Source of the DNA: Gymnogyps californianus
Taxonomy: Eukaryota; Chordata; Aves; Accipitriformes; Cathartidae
NCBI RefSeq assembly: GCF_018139145.2
Contig: NC_059500.1
Location: 46,398,072-46,462,071 of the forward strand
Direction: 5' to 3'
DNA: 64,000 nt
Shown here: positions 36,061 to 48,104 of the stretch, piece after piece
How the letters are laid out: each line of letters begins with the position of its first letter
Position numbering within the stretch: position 1 is the first letter of the stretch
The notes under the pieces: generated by a model
What the model was told of the DNA's origin: nothing
Database searches by the model: none
Seen by the model: the letters and a program-made list of their open reading frames with translations, nothing else
Program-made: the position numbers and the translations under genes

Positions 36061-39000
36061 AAAGGACACTTTGAAGATTAAGAAAAGATTTCTTGGCATT
36101 TTGGATGGGCTATCAGACCACTGAAAAAATAAAATTATTTGCTGATACATTGTCAGTAGCCTGTGTATGGCAACCCTCCTATTGACAAAGTGCCCAAAAT
36201 GGAGAAGGTGTTCCAGCTCACAACATAGCTGGGAATAGTTGGAAAAGCAAAGGAACCACTTTCCAACTTAATGTTGGAATTACCTTCCAACATAAACAAA
36301 AAATAAAAATAAATCAACTGGTGTGATCCAGAAATGCACTCCAAATCTAAGTTAAACAGCAATAGCAATAACTGTCTTCCCATCTAGTCCCTCATATGAC
36401 ACAGCTCACAAGTTCTCCACAGCAAGTCCACTGAGCACTCTTGATGTACAATTCAACAGCAAAATACCGTGAAAATCAGAGTGCCTTCATAAGGTCTTTT
36501 AGTATACTGCCTTGAATATGAGTCAGGTCAGAGAGAGTTGCATGCCATACTAACACAAGTCCAACTCGTTGCTGAGGACTCAACAGCATGACTCAGAAGA
36601 TACAGGGAAAGAAATTACCTAAAAGAGCCAGCAACCAAGGTAGAGACTGGTATTCCAAAGCTTATACACAAGACTGGCAAAGAATTATTGAACCTTCAGA
36701 AGATCTGAGAGTTAGGGAGAGGACAACAGTATCCTATGTAAAGAAAGCTTGCAAAACCTGAATGACTGAAGGAAAACTAAATGCTATGCTGAAAATAATA
36801 AAACAGTATGAACTAGCTGAAAAATGTTAAGACCACAACAAGCACATAAGCTAAGACAATCAGATTTCTGTCCAAGATTATTAAACTCTTCAGGGCTTAA
36901 TCCATACAGATGTTAATGACCAAAAGGCCCAAATCAAACACATCAGCAACTGAGCCTCTTGTAGTTGTCAGATTAGAGATCAAACACACAAAACAAGGGT
37001 GCTTAACTGTCTGAAAAGGAAAAATCTACTAGACATATTCATGCCTTGACATTTTTAATTTTCATGACTAATTCAAGTTTAATGGCTTGCAGAATGTCTC
37101 CTACCATGAAAAATGACCCAGTGGCACCCCAACCATGTGTATGATGCAACCAGGAAACATCACGTGCAACAGCAGACAGATAAGGCCAGGACTATGTCTG
37201 CCCTAGGTGTGTGTAGGGGTGCGTGTGTGTGTTACACAAGTGTTACACGCTTGTGGATGCAGAGCAAAACTGCACAGCAGCATGAGCAAAACAGCCTCAG
37301 GCAACAGAGGAAAGCCTACTATAACTTGAAAAGTGACTGCAGCACTTCAGCATCCCCACTAACTCCTCAGCTGCCTACAAGAGACATAGCCATGCCTAAT
37401 GAAAGGCAAGGGGAGCCAAGACCAGCCACAGTTCCAACAATCTTGTTTTATGTTTTAGAAAAGGAAGAGATGAAACAAAATCAAAGCAAGAACATTGTTA
37501 AAAGCTCTAGCCTCTGCAAAAGAGTTGGAAAGAAGCTTTTGGAGCCATTCACGAAACAGAGAGAGAAGGGGTAAGATACATATCAAGGTGTAGTCACTAA
37601 GCAACATGGCAGTCTTGCTGTAGGTGTGGGAGAAGATCCAAACCCACAATGTGGAAATTTTACACTGGCAATAAGCAGAACCTTTAGGACTGCTATCTTT
37701 AACTATTTTTGATTACAGAATTGTTGTACTGTAATTAAATATTATCAAACTGTTACATCATCCTTTTAATAGAGATAGGAGATGATTCTCACATAATTCT
37801 CAGATATTGCCCTCATTCTGTGTGCACTGATCTTTCTGGAAAACTTATTTTTTATGTGAGAATTGCAGTAATTGCCCAGAATTAAACCAACTCAATTCTA
37901 CAAGGGAAAGGCAATACAAAGAGGTAGCTTTATGGGCTGTCTGCCGCATGGAATCCTGTTTTAGGCCTACATGGGTGTTAGTTATGACTCCTTTGGATGG
38001 GACACTTTCTCTGGGTGGACAGCTTTCAAGAATACTTTCCAGCTTGATCAGGTAGTATTCCTGGCTAGAAACCTAGCTCAGTGCATTTACTTTGTAAGAT
38101 TTACTATGCTAGATAGCATGGCGTTTTCCAGCCAAACTGGTAGAGATTATTTCCCAGGCAGAGAAGTCAGCAGTAATGCACTACATTAGTAGTAGAGTAG
38201 AGCATCTGGTACCTTTCTCGAGGAGTGGGATATTAGTCTTGGACCAAGAGGTGTGCTAGCTAGTGAAGCATCATTTTTATATATGTATTCTGCATGCTTA
38301 TTTCTAATCACTTGGGACTGTACTTGTGCAAGTCTTGTCAAGAGAAAGCCTGTAAGACCAGCTCTGGCTGAAAAATTTTCCTTAGAGGATTTTGGAAGAG
38401 AAAAGGAACCTTACATTATAATGTAACTACTCCTTTGTAGGTGATGGTTTTCCAGGCAAACAGAAAAGAACAGGGGAGAAAATGAATGTTGAAGTTCCGT
38501 ATGAGTAGTAGCCAACATGAAAGTGATTTCTGAAATGAGTGTAACACAAAAATCTGTTTTGCTTTGCGTATAAACACAGGAGTCCAGTTCAAACCTTGCT
38601 TATCTGCACTTCATTAACCTCTTGTGATGGCCTCATTTGCTCCTTCCACCTCCTTAGCAAAGATTCAAGCTGGAACTGCAGGAGACTTTCACTAAGGAAT
38701 CATCAGGGCTACAGAACATGCTCCAGCATACTCAAACACTGCCAAGCACAAATATCAGCCACCAAAATCATATGGCGAATTAGGGGTCAAACGACTTCTT
38801 CAAACACATTTAATTTATCACTCACTGTGTTTACATATTCAGTAATTGAAAAAATTCATTACTCTGCAAATTTTGCACTGTCTTTATTGCAAATATGTTC
38901 TAGTCTTGCAGTTTGCATTTCATTAGGTACTTTGCTACAGGCCAAACACTCATGATGTAAGAAAATTCTGTAGACACCTGGTATACACATTATTGATGAG

Positions 39001-39900
39001 GCTGTTCAGCTAGCTGAACAATGTAAACTGTAATCAAAGAGGACAGAACTTGCCTAAATTTGAATGGGAGGTGTGTGGGCTTTCCCACACAGCTCATGCT
39101 GTTACGCTTTTCTCCTTCACAGATAGGTCAGCAGCAATGCATTGTAAAACTCCTTTGCAATCCTATTTACTTCATTTTAGTTAATGAGGGATGAATTTGG
39201 CACCTGATGTTTAATAACTCTGAATTTGGAAGAAATATTTTGTCAGTAATCACCAAATTAATTCACTTTTGGACCTCAGGAGTCACTTTATCAGAACGAT
39301 TTTCTGTGAGGAAAGGATTTCAGTTGAGATTGTCTCCTTTTCACGGATCAAATACAGTGCAAGAAATGCATTGTGCCACCTAGACCACCAATTCTATAAA
39401 CTGATTTATAAGTACTGACTACTGGCTGTGCTCTTCTCATGCATGTCTGTCCTGAGACAGCACTAAAATAAGCAAATTTTTTTTTGCAATAGTTTTTCTT
39501 TACATTGGTGGTATCTTTCAATACCAAATGTTAAAGTCTTTTGAAGGGGGAAGGGAAAAGGAGAGGGGATGGGTATAGAGTACACTTGGAAGCTCAATAA
39601 TATTTTAATACAAGAGAAGTACTGTTCTGGAAAAGCTGTCGCCAGTATATCCTTCCAGTATGTGACAAAAGAATTATCAAATACAGACATTTCCAGTTCC
39701 AAGAAGATGGTTCTTTAGGAATTTATTCTGCTCTTTCTGCTGACATCAAGCTGCACTAGCATCAATGGACTTCATTGAGATTTGCACCAGTAAAACTTAG
39801 GACTGAATTTATTGTGAATGGGGACCTAACTCTCATATTTGCACAACAAAGATGATGGCTGTCAGAACACCTCTACATATGGGTAGCCTGCTTGAGATAG
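36061..39900. other. Unique sequence between two solo LTRs, no gene recognised
   Basis: These 3.84 kb show no gag, pol or env similarity and no primer-binding site next to either LTR, so they are not a proviral interior. The longest open frame in the whole window outside transposons is here (37113-37574 plus, 153 codons). It is rich in Q, K, T and S with no domain I recognise. A short GT-rich run lies at 37207-37233 and a small hairpin TTCCAAC/GTTGGAA near 36258-36276. Confidence 0.5.
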
Positions 39901-40493
39901 TGTCCTGGTTTTAGCTGGGATAGAGTTAATTTTCTTCTCAGTAGCTGGTACAGTGCTGTGTTTTGGATTTAGTATGAGAATAATGTTGATAACACTCTGA
40001 TGTTTTAGTTGTTGCTAAGTAGTGCTTATCTTAAGCCAAGGACTTTTCAGTTTCCCATGCTCTGCCAGCAAGCAGGTGTGCAAGAAGCTGGGAGGGAGCA
40101 TAGCCAGGACAGCTGACCCGAACTAGCCAAAGGCATATTCCATACCATAGAACATCATGCTCAGTATATAAACTGGGGGGAGTTGGCCGGGAAGGGGGAA
40201 CACTGCTTGGGCATCGGTCATCAGGTGGTGAGCAATTGCATTGTGCATCACTTGTCTTTTCTTGGGTTTTATTTCTCTTTTTTGTTATATTCCTTTTCAT
40301 TACAATTATAATTATAATTATATTTTTATTATTTTTAGTTAGTATTTTTTTTTACTTTAGTAATTAAACTGTTCTTATCTCAACCCACTAGTTTTACTTT
40401 TTTTTTTCCTGATCCTCCTCCCCATCCCACTGGGATGGGGAGGAGGGAGCAGCTGCGTGGTGCTTAGTTGCTGGCTGGGGTCAAACCATGACA
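39901..40493 (+). mobile_element. Solo LTR of an avian endogenous retrovirus (copy 2)
   Basis: This 593-bp element is of the same family and orientation as copy 1: it begins TGTCCTGGTTTTAGCTGGGA and ends AACCATGACA. TATATAAA is at 40165-40172 and ATTAAA at 40363-40368. The AT-rich stretch between them differs from copy 1 (ATAATT units instead of ATT units). Flanks are GATAG and GATAC, again a 5-bp duplication with one mismatch and different from that of copy 1, so the two copies are separate insertions. Near the 3' end lies a nearly perfect inverted repeat with 16-bp arms at 40414-40446. Confidence 0.92.
40414..40446. repeat. Near-perfect palindrome in LTR copy 2
   Basis: The arm CCTCCTCCCCATCCCA (40414-40429) is followed by one base and then its exact reverse complement TGGGATGGGGAGGAGG (40431-40446). 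The matching place in copy 1 (about 35982-36015) has a degenerate form with longer G runs. Confidence 0.9.
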
Positions 40494-43400
40494 GATACTT
40501 AAAAGAAGACTGATTTTTAAATAACCATCAAATACTCACATCATAAAAATCAAGGCCAAATAAGCTATCTTCAGGTGGTCATTCAATAACAGAAGCTTCT
40601 GAAAGAGCAGTTTTGAGAAGTCTTTACACTGGCAATATTTTTTAAAGAAAATATATCTGCTTTCTTATCCCTAAACAAGAAGGAAGTTTATCTGAAGGAC
40701 TCTCAAGCATTTCTTCACAAGGGAGGGGAAAACTCACATGCACACACAAAGCTTGGGAGCAACAGTCATCCACCACATAATCTAAGTGTCCAGAAAAACT
40801 CAAAGAGGAGGAATCTCACCAGTTTACGCTTCCCAAAACTCAACAATTTTTTCTGTATTGTATGCTTCTAGGAGAAGGGAAAAAAGGCAAACTGTCCTTT
40901 AAGACATTCAACAGTAGAGAGCTGACTCTACATGAAAGCATCCCTTTTCTCTTTCCTGTCCAGTCTTGAGCTGAACACATGAAGTATTTCTGAAGAGAGA
41001 AATCAGAAGTACTAGAAATTTGATTTTACTGCAAAGTAAAGTTATTTCACCAGACCATCTATAAAGAAAGAAATATATAGATTTTTTTTCCTTTTTCAGC
41101 ACTTCTTCCTATAGACTATTCTTCTCGATAACTAAACCACTTCAGATGATGAACCTGGGAACCAGCTAGTATCAAGAAAGTACACTGCAGAAAGCAAGAA
41201 TGTAACTTTGGCTCTCTGATTCACCCTGAAAGCTTTGCATCAAGATGCGTTCTTGAATTGTCATCTCTTTGGCCCCATTGCTTGATGAGAAATCCTGTAG
41301 GTTATCCTCTAATGGGAGGTGATATAACCTGAGGAAAAAAATAAAAACAAACCATCATGCCATCAAGAAATAGACAATGTGAGTAATTATGTTTTTGAAG
41401 TATGGATTATTTACACATTTGCAGATGAACTGTACAGAGAGAAAAATAACCATATTCTATTAATAATTTCTTCACTGTATGAATGCGGAAGAAAAAGTAT
41501 TTTTATTTTCATTAAAATTCATCATGCATCAAAGTCGAAAAATAGAGCATCTTTCTTCATGGCTGGAAGTGAAGACAAATTGATGATTTTAGAATCCTGC
41601 TGTGTGCAGCAAGGAACCAGGCTAGGTAACATATTTTCCTAACAGACAGAAACACACATGAAGACAACTAACAGGATTGTAGTGAGATCACTTGGAAACA
41701 GAATCACCCCAAGCAAGACAGTCAACATTTAAATTCCCTTTCACTGCAAAGGCGATATTTTCAGTGTTTCACAACATGTATTATAAGCCTCACTTCTCTT
41801 GAATTGATGAGATTTTTGTCTGCATCTCTACTTTAAAACTGTTGTTGTACTGATGTCATAACCAAGAGTCTGAAAAAAATTATTGAGAACACTTGGAACA
41901 GAAAGACCAAGTCCTCTTGGAGCACTCAAAGCAATAGTCTAACTTATTCAAATCATGTTCCCATGACTGTCGATGGAAAAAAACTATTACACAAGTTTTG
42001 TCATCATGGTATATATTAAATATCAAAAGACAACTTTTAGTTAAAGGTGAGTACACACATGTATCTGCATTTGCCATCAGAAAATTTTTATCTGAAAGGC
42101 CAATTTCTTAGATTGTATCATGTGAAGATCTGGATAGTTGCCAGTAGTTAATATATGATGTCCGTACTGCTTAAATTCAGCTGCATAATTCTGCACTGCG
42201 AAAAAATATTTATTCTTGTATGACTACCTCATCCTAAATCTCTGTTATGTTGGTTTTTTCCCACTAGTGCAAATCCGTAGACCAACAGCATCTTTCCAGT
42301 AGTGTAAGCAACACCAGAGACAGAGTATGCTTTTAGGGAAACAGAATAAATCCATAGAAGTCAATGTTTGATTCCATACTTCCAGTAGAGTAAACCAAAG
42401 CAGTTTTACTCCAGAGTCCAATTCTCCTTTTTCTTTTAACAATGGAGTTATATTAGCAGGGATCTGATGGAGATGAGAAGAGAATCAAGGCAATCAATAA
42501 AACAACAGACCACACGATGCATAAAGACATCTTTACAGGCATTTTAAATTAATGAAGGCAGGTATCTGTTTGGATATAAAGAAAATCATTATTCTTAGCT
42601 AATAACATTCTCCTTCCCCAAACTTCAGTACTTTTTGTTGCTGTCTGTGAACTTGGATTCTAATTTAACCTTCTGGCCAGCACCTCATCTCAGTTTATCA
42701 GAGGAATCAGTCTTCATAACTGTGTTTTGTGAAGAAGCTGTTCTCTCCTCCAATGTCAGGATCCTCCAGCCTGCACCTCCACAATAGCATTGAATTTTTT
42801 CCCCTTTACTAGCAGTTAAGAAAATTTTTTTTTTTTTTGCCTCTTAGAGATGTCATTTACAGATAAGCTGTGTTTGGTTACAGCAAAAGACAGGACTGCA
42901 CTGATAAACATACAGATAATTGAAAAGGAAGCATTTTAATTCCCCCTTAATGCATAGAATCTACAGTTAAAACTGTTGTTCCTTTTTTATCTTCTCCACA
43001 AAGCTGGTCTGGGATATCCACCAGGCTTCACTACTGTGAAGCATTTCGTATGAGAAATCTTAAGTGCACTTTCTGCACACCCCCCTTCCCCTCATGTTTC
43101 CTTCACAATTCACTGAAATGAGACATATTTCCTGGAGACGGCAAACAGTTCTCCCTGACAAATAAAGTTATTGTTTTGTTTTGTACATTCTTTCTGGTGT
43201 TAAGATCTTTATAAATCTTTCTTTAACTAAGGGACAGACTGTCACTCTCTGTGCAAATAATATATTTGTTTGCATTAATAATTTAGGACTGACTTTGAGT
43301 TGACCCCATACTATATCCCTCAATGGAGATCTATGAAGGGATATTTGTAATACCTGTGGACATCTTGCATTACACCAGTGGGAGTTTTCATCATCAGTAG

Positions 43401-43721
43401 ATGAATAGCAGAAACATGGACAGAATAAAACATGGCAGATATATGCAAAAGACAGATTGAACCTGATTTATTTAGCAGTCTATTATTTACTACAGCCCTC
43501 CTTGGTCTCTCTTTTGGGTATGTGAAATGGCATTATTTCCTGTAACAGTAAAATAAGACGGGAAAAAAGAAGCACACATAATAAAATACCACTTGAATGA
43601 AAGAAGCTTAAATCACAAATGTTATTTCCTGGTTCCTAAATACAGTATATTTTCATAGAAGCCTTCAACAATTTTTATTGTTGTCAATCCCCATGTGAAA
43701 GAAAGTAATAAGATTCTTATT
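40494..43721. other. Unique AT-rich sequence, no gene recognised
   Basis: No coding gene, RNA gene or transposon recognised. A T14 run lies at 42825-42838. Confidence 0.55.
42825..42838. repeat. Poly-T run (T14)
   Basis: Homopolymer following AAGAAAA. No retroposon body is recognised on either side. Confidence 0.85.
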
Positions 43722-43905
43722 CTTATTCGTTGTTACTATTTTAGAGCACCCACATGAGCGCTTGGCACTTTACAGGAGTACAGAAGGAAACAGGGAGCTC
43801 TTGGCCTTGAAGAGTACACAGACTCCACATCAAACAGTTGCTGGCATAACAAACCCAAACAGGAGAAGCAAAGCAGGTAACTGAGTTACAGGTATGATTA
43901 CATGA
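43722..43905 (+). mobile_element. Ancient amniote interspersed-repeat relic
   Basis: The text GTTACTATTTTAGAGCACCC, then GAGCGCTTGGCACTTTACAG, then GTACAGAAGGAAACAG and GAAGAGTACACAGACT resembles an old amniote repeat I recall with the order 'TATTACT..TAGAGC.CC..GCGCT..GCACTTTACA..ACA.A..AGACAGT...AAAGAGCTTACA.TCT'. It is likely an old LINE (L3/CR1-like) or SINE tail. The family name and exact ends are uncertain. Confidence 0.4.
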
Positions 43906-46624
43906 GCACTCAAACAAGCAGGACCAGTCTTAGAATTTTATCTTAAACATACAAAATGTTTTTTCCACTCTCACTCCTCCCCAAAGTATTTATTATGGAC
44001 TTCTGCTCTCCCCAGACTTGCATACCAGATTTTCAACTACCTGGCAATGTAGAAATCAGTCTACCAAGATTCCAATCCACTCTGTATTCACAGTTGCAGA
44101 AAGTATTTATCAGTATGAAGAGCAGGAGGAAAGCATACACTCTTACCTCTGTTACTTTGATAAAGAAGAGATTTTCTTCCCCTTAGCATGCAGTAATATC
44201 AGAGGGGACTGCGTGGAACTGGTGGAGCCAGTGGAGACAACCTCTGCTTAGAAAACCAGAGGTGGAGAAAAGAGGTGGAGAGAAGGTACAGCCAATAGTT
44301 TAATTAATGTTTGCCATTTATTTAAAAAGATTAAATATTTGTATTTATGCACCAAAGATTAAAAATTTGGGTCCCCAAAAAAATGATGAGGGCAAAATTT
44401 TAGCAGTGGCAGCCCCAGCAATGAATGGGATCTTACCTTCTCAGAGTATTGGGTTCTTCCTCTCATGTGACCAGAGGTCACCATGCACACCCAGGGAAGA
44501 AAACACTCTCTTGTAAGATCAATTCCTGGTTTGTAACAGAGGGGAAATGCCCATGGCTTCCCAGACCAGTTCTTCCCAGATAGTCAGCTCCTTCTTCAAG
44601 TACCTGATATTTTATTTTCAGAAGGGGACTAATATCTGGGACAGGGTTTCCAGAGCCACCTTCCACCTGAAAGGCAGGTACTGAATACACAATGCTACGC
44701 ACTGCTACTATGATTGCGTTGTGTGACACTGTTGCTCCTGGACACCTTTCCTATAACCTTTATCATCTATTATTTCCTTTGTCAGCTGTTGAAGTACTGC
44801 ATGGTTTAGGGTACAGATGATTTTTAGAAAGTTTACTGCCTGAGGTGATGCTTAGCCTGATTCATCTTTATTTAAGCTGATTGCAAAGTCCTGGCCAGCA
44901 GTGGATCATTTGCTCAACAGTTGAAACACCCAATTATTATGACTAAGTTTAGTATGTTTTCTTGACCTAGACAAGGTATAAAAGACTCTGCCACATTAAC
45001 TTTCTTACTGCATCATTGATCAACCAAAAAATGGAAAGTAATTGAAATAGGAAAAAAGTCAATGGGATGTTTTATTTTCTCAATAAGGAAGATGAAATTA
45101 CTAGTCCTTTGCTTATTTTGAAAAGTGTCATCTGGAGTTCAGTTGTAACTATTGAGGCATGTTCTAAAATAGAAGTTACCTGATATTAATAGAATCATGA
45201 GAGAGGCTAAATGAATAAAATCAACCTTTAGGCTATAGTTTAAAAGTGGAGAGAAACACTGTGAAGATACAAGCCAAATTCAATGGAATTTTCCAGACTG
45301 AAAAGGACTATGTAAATTACAGCCACTCTTAGCAATGCAGAGTCACCATTGTTATTGGATTAAAAAGAAAACCAAACCCAAGGTGCAATGAAACAGTGCT
45401 TTTCTCCAAGTTATATTTTTTGAGATTCATCAAGGCCTCACACTTGTTCATGGTTAAACAGATACACTGGTATGGAAGAGATTTGTCTGGGTTTTTTTTT
45501 TACTACCTTTCCGCTTAGTTATTTCTTTTGGAACAAATCCTGCCTCCAGCCAAATTTAGAAGGCACCACACCTTTCAGAACCACGTAACGTCCTTGATTT
45601 CACAGAAGAAAGTCACCAAGTCAGTCCTGCGAGCTCCATCCACTTGGGAATCAGGGGACAACTCTGATGAATGTCTCATGAGAAGGACAGGTGTAATCTC
45701 TGTGGCTTTGGGAGGAGAGCAAGGTCTCTGCCTGATATTCTTAGAGAGCACACATAACCTCAGGTTGACCTTGTGTATTAGTGTGAATCATTGACTGTCA
45801 GGCACAGGCAAAGAATCAGGAACTGGAGCCAAAAATCTTGTGAGTTATTGGCAAGAAACAATAAGTAGAGAAAAGCAACAGCATTTTGCTTCTCTGTTTG
45901 CTGCAAACCACAAAATTTTCCTGTAAAACACTCTTCTGAAGAAGCATAGTTTTAAAGGAAAAGTGCATGCAGAAGATATGGACACATTTTCCTGTGTATT
46001 ATTAATAGATTTGGCTAAGTGGCTCTCCTGAGCTACATTTAGCCAATTATACCCTCACTGCTTATTGATGTTTAATTCTTAGCACTTCCAGTATATTTTT
46101 CAATAAAACTTTTGTAAAGTAATCATGATAATAAATTGCATATTTTCCCTGTGTTTAGGGAAGACAGTCCCCTAAGGAGCAGACTGAAGAGTATGGACTC
46201 ATTTCTCAGTTGATAAAAAAGCCTCCTGGAAGTTATGTTCCAAAAATATTTTCAACTAATGTTAAGGGAATTAAAAATGGAATCTTTCATTCATAATCTT
46301 CTGCTTTGGTGATGCAGCAGAAATGGTGTATTATCTCCACTGGTAGAAGATCCAGGAAAAGTTGCTTACAACAAGCAGAAACCCCAAACTCACTAATATA
46401 GTATTTCTCTATTCCTCATTAAAAACTAGAAGAAAAATCAAAAAGTATTAATGAGTGATATGGACCAGAGCAATACAAGTCATTTCTTCAATACATAGTA
46501 CATGTACTATATGGGCATGTTTAACAGAGAGCTTATCTTTAAGAAGATAATTCTCTTGCAGTGTCTAAAACTATGCCAAGAGTGTCAAACAGAGAATGAA
46601 AGATTTTATAGTTCCAGTAGGAAG

Positions 46625-46639
46625 AAAAAAAAAAAAAAA
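46625..46639. repeat. Poly-A run (A15)
   Basis: Homopolymer of adenine followed by GG and a second A8 run. Confidence 0.85.
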
Positions 46640-47329
46640 GGAAAAAAAATAGATTGGGAGAAACAATAAGAAGTTATGTATAGCAAGCACCTTGGAAACA
46701 CTTCAATTTACTTTTTCTTTCTTCTTAGCCTCCCTCTCAGGCCATTTTTTGCCTCTGGTTCACCCCACAGTATCTTCTCCCTCCACCTGAAAGAGGGACA
46801 TCACTGCCCTCCCAGTCCATGCTCAGTAGATCGTGAACAAAGCAGTTCTTGGGCAAAACCCAGCTAAGCCATTTTAGCCTGCATTTGTTTGCTAGCTAAC
46901 TTCCTATTGCAAACGGACAAGTATTTGACCTAAATCGGGTTCGTATCTGCAATACTATTCACCCATTCACAACATAAAAACAGGTACTTTGTGAAAAGCT
47001 TTCTCAAAAGAAACGAATACCGAAAAGTTTCCCTTCTGATAGTGTTAGATGATTCTGTGTTTGAACACAGAAACTATTGCACTAGTATGTAAACAAAGGC
47101 TTTCTTTGGTGAGTGGGGGTAAGGGGGAGGAAGAAAAGAGAGAAATCAACAAAAAGAAAATTCAGAATTCTGTGTAGATTTATTTTATATGAAAACTCAT
47201 TTTAGAAAGACTCAAAGGAATGAATACTAAGCCAATATTAATAACAGCAACAAAAATTTCTGAAATGCACTCTGCCAAATTATATATCTATCAATATCTC
47301 TCCAAGCCTGAGGTTACTATTTAAATTAT

Positions 47330-47660
47330 AGGTGGTACAGTGAAGAGTCTGTTAGACCTTTAACCAGGGAAGTGATTGTAAGTGCTGTTCTAATTTATGC
47401 ACAGATACTGACGCTAATTAAGTAATAGCAGAGGTTGTCTTCAAGTTTATGGAGCTATAATCAGCTCCCTTGTGTTCAATAAATGCCACAGCTACGGTAT
47501 GTGGTGTTAATTTCACACTACAGTGGGAAATGGTGATTGTTGCCAAATATAATCATAAGTCACAGGCAATTTGGATTATTACAGTCAGGTACGGTGCATG
47601 GAGAAATGACTTAATCCATAATCACTTTTTAAAGTCACTACCAGACATTTATATATTATG
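47330..47660. promoter_or_regulatory. Possible conserved non-coding element with homeodomain sites
   Basis: Over about 330 bp there are several homeodomain-type sites: CTAATTAAG with TAATTA at 47415-47420, GTTAATTTC near 47506, ATAATCAT near 47550, GGATTA at 47573-47578 and TAATCC at 47612-47617. The last two are bicoid-class (OTX/PITX/CRX) sites in opposite orientation about 34 bp apart. The complex, non-repetitive texture is what conserved developmental enhancers look like, but conservation itself cannot be seen here. Confidence 0.25.
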
Positions 47661-47953
47661 ACTTTCCCACCTCTGCTACAAGATGCTGCATCTCCTTTTC
47701 TTAACCTGCAAGTGATTCAGAGGTAACATTAGATACTTAAACTTGCTATTCTAAAAACAATTTAATGTCACTTATTTTTCTTGCGTTTATCAGGCATAGG
47801 AAATCTCATTAAGGTACATTGTTGCTGGTAACAAACCCAGGAGAAGTTCCCATTTGTGGCAGAGGTTCTCACTGAGTGAGTTTTGTCTGGATTTCCCAAA
47901 AACAGAACTACGCTTTTGCTCTCCTCCCTCTCTCTGCTCATTGCTGATGCCAG

Positions 47954-48104
47954 GCAGACTGTTCTTACCGTGAGGCTTAATGATGGTGCTATATTAATAG
48001 AGGTGTTACAGAAAGAAAGACTCTTATTGGACAAAATCTTTCAAAATCAGTCAGTACAGAAACTTTTATCCTATCTTGGAAGGCTACTTTTGCTATTTGA
48101 ATAA
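47954..48104 (+). other. Exon-like segment: strong acceptor, open frame, AATAAA at stop (unproven)
   Basis: A long pyrimidine tract (about 47929-47948) leads to GATGCCAG, placing the first exonic base at 47954. In the phase that leaves one base before CAG, the frame reads QTVLTVRLNDGAILIEVLQK, ERLLLDKIFQNQSVQKLL and SYLGRLLLLFE, then TAA at 48102-48104, which lies inside an AATAAA at 48100-48105. The predicted segment is amphipathic-helix-like. I recognise no family, and no partner exon on the plus strand was identified. It may be a lineage-specific terminal exon, a non-coding RNA exon or chance. Confidence 0.18.

Noticed and set aside
37207..37255. GT-rich run with repeated GTTACAC
   Set aside because: Too short and imperfect to be more than a minor microsatellite.
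38596..38955. 119-codon plus-strand frame
   Set aside because: No recognised motif and many cysteines and serines without a pattern. Length is within chance for this window.
36061..39900. Interior of one provirus flanked by the two matching LTRs
   Set aside because: No primer-binding site after the left LTR, no polypurine tract or retroviral gene similarity inside, and the two LTRs have different target duplications.
40031..40300. 89-codon minus-strand frame
   Set aside because: It is antisense reading of LTR copy 2 and the equivalent stretch in copy 1 is not preserved as a frame.
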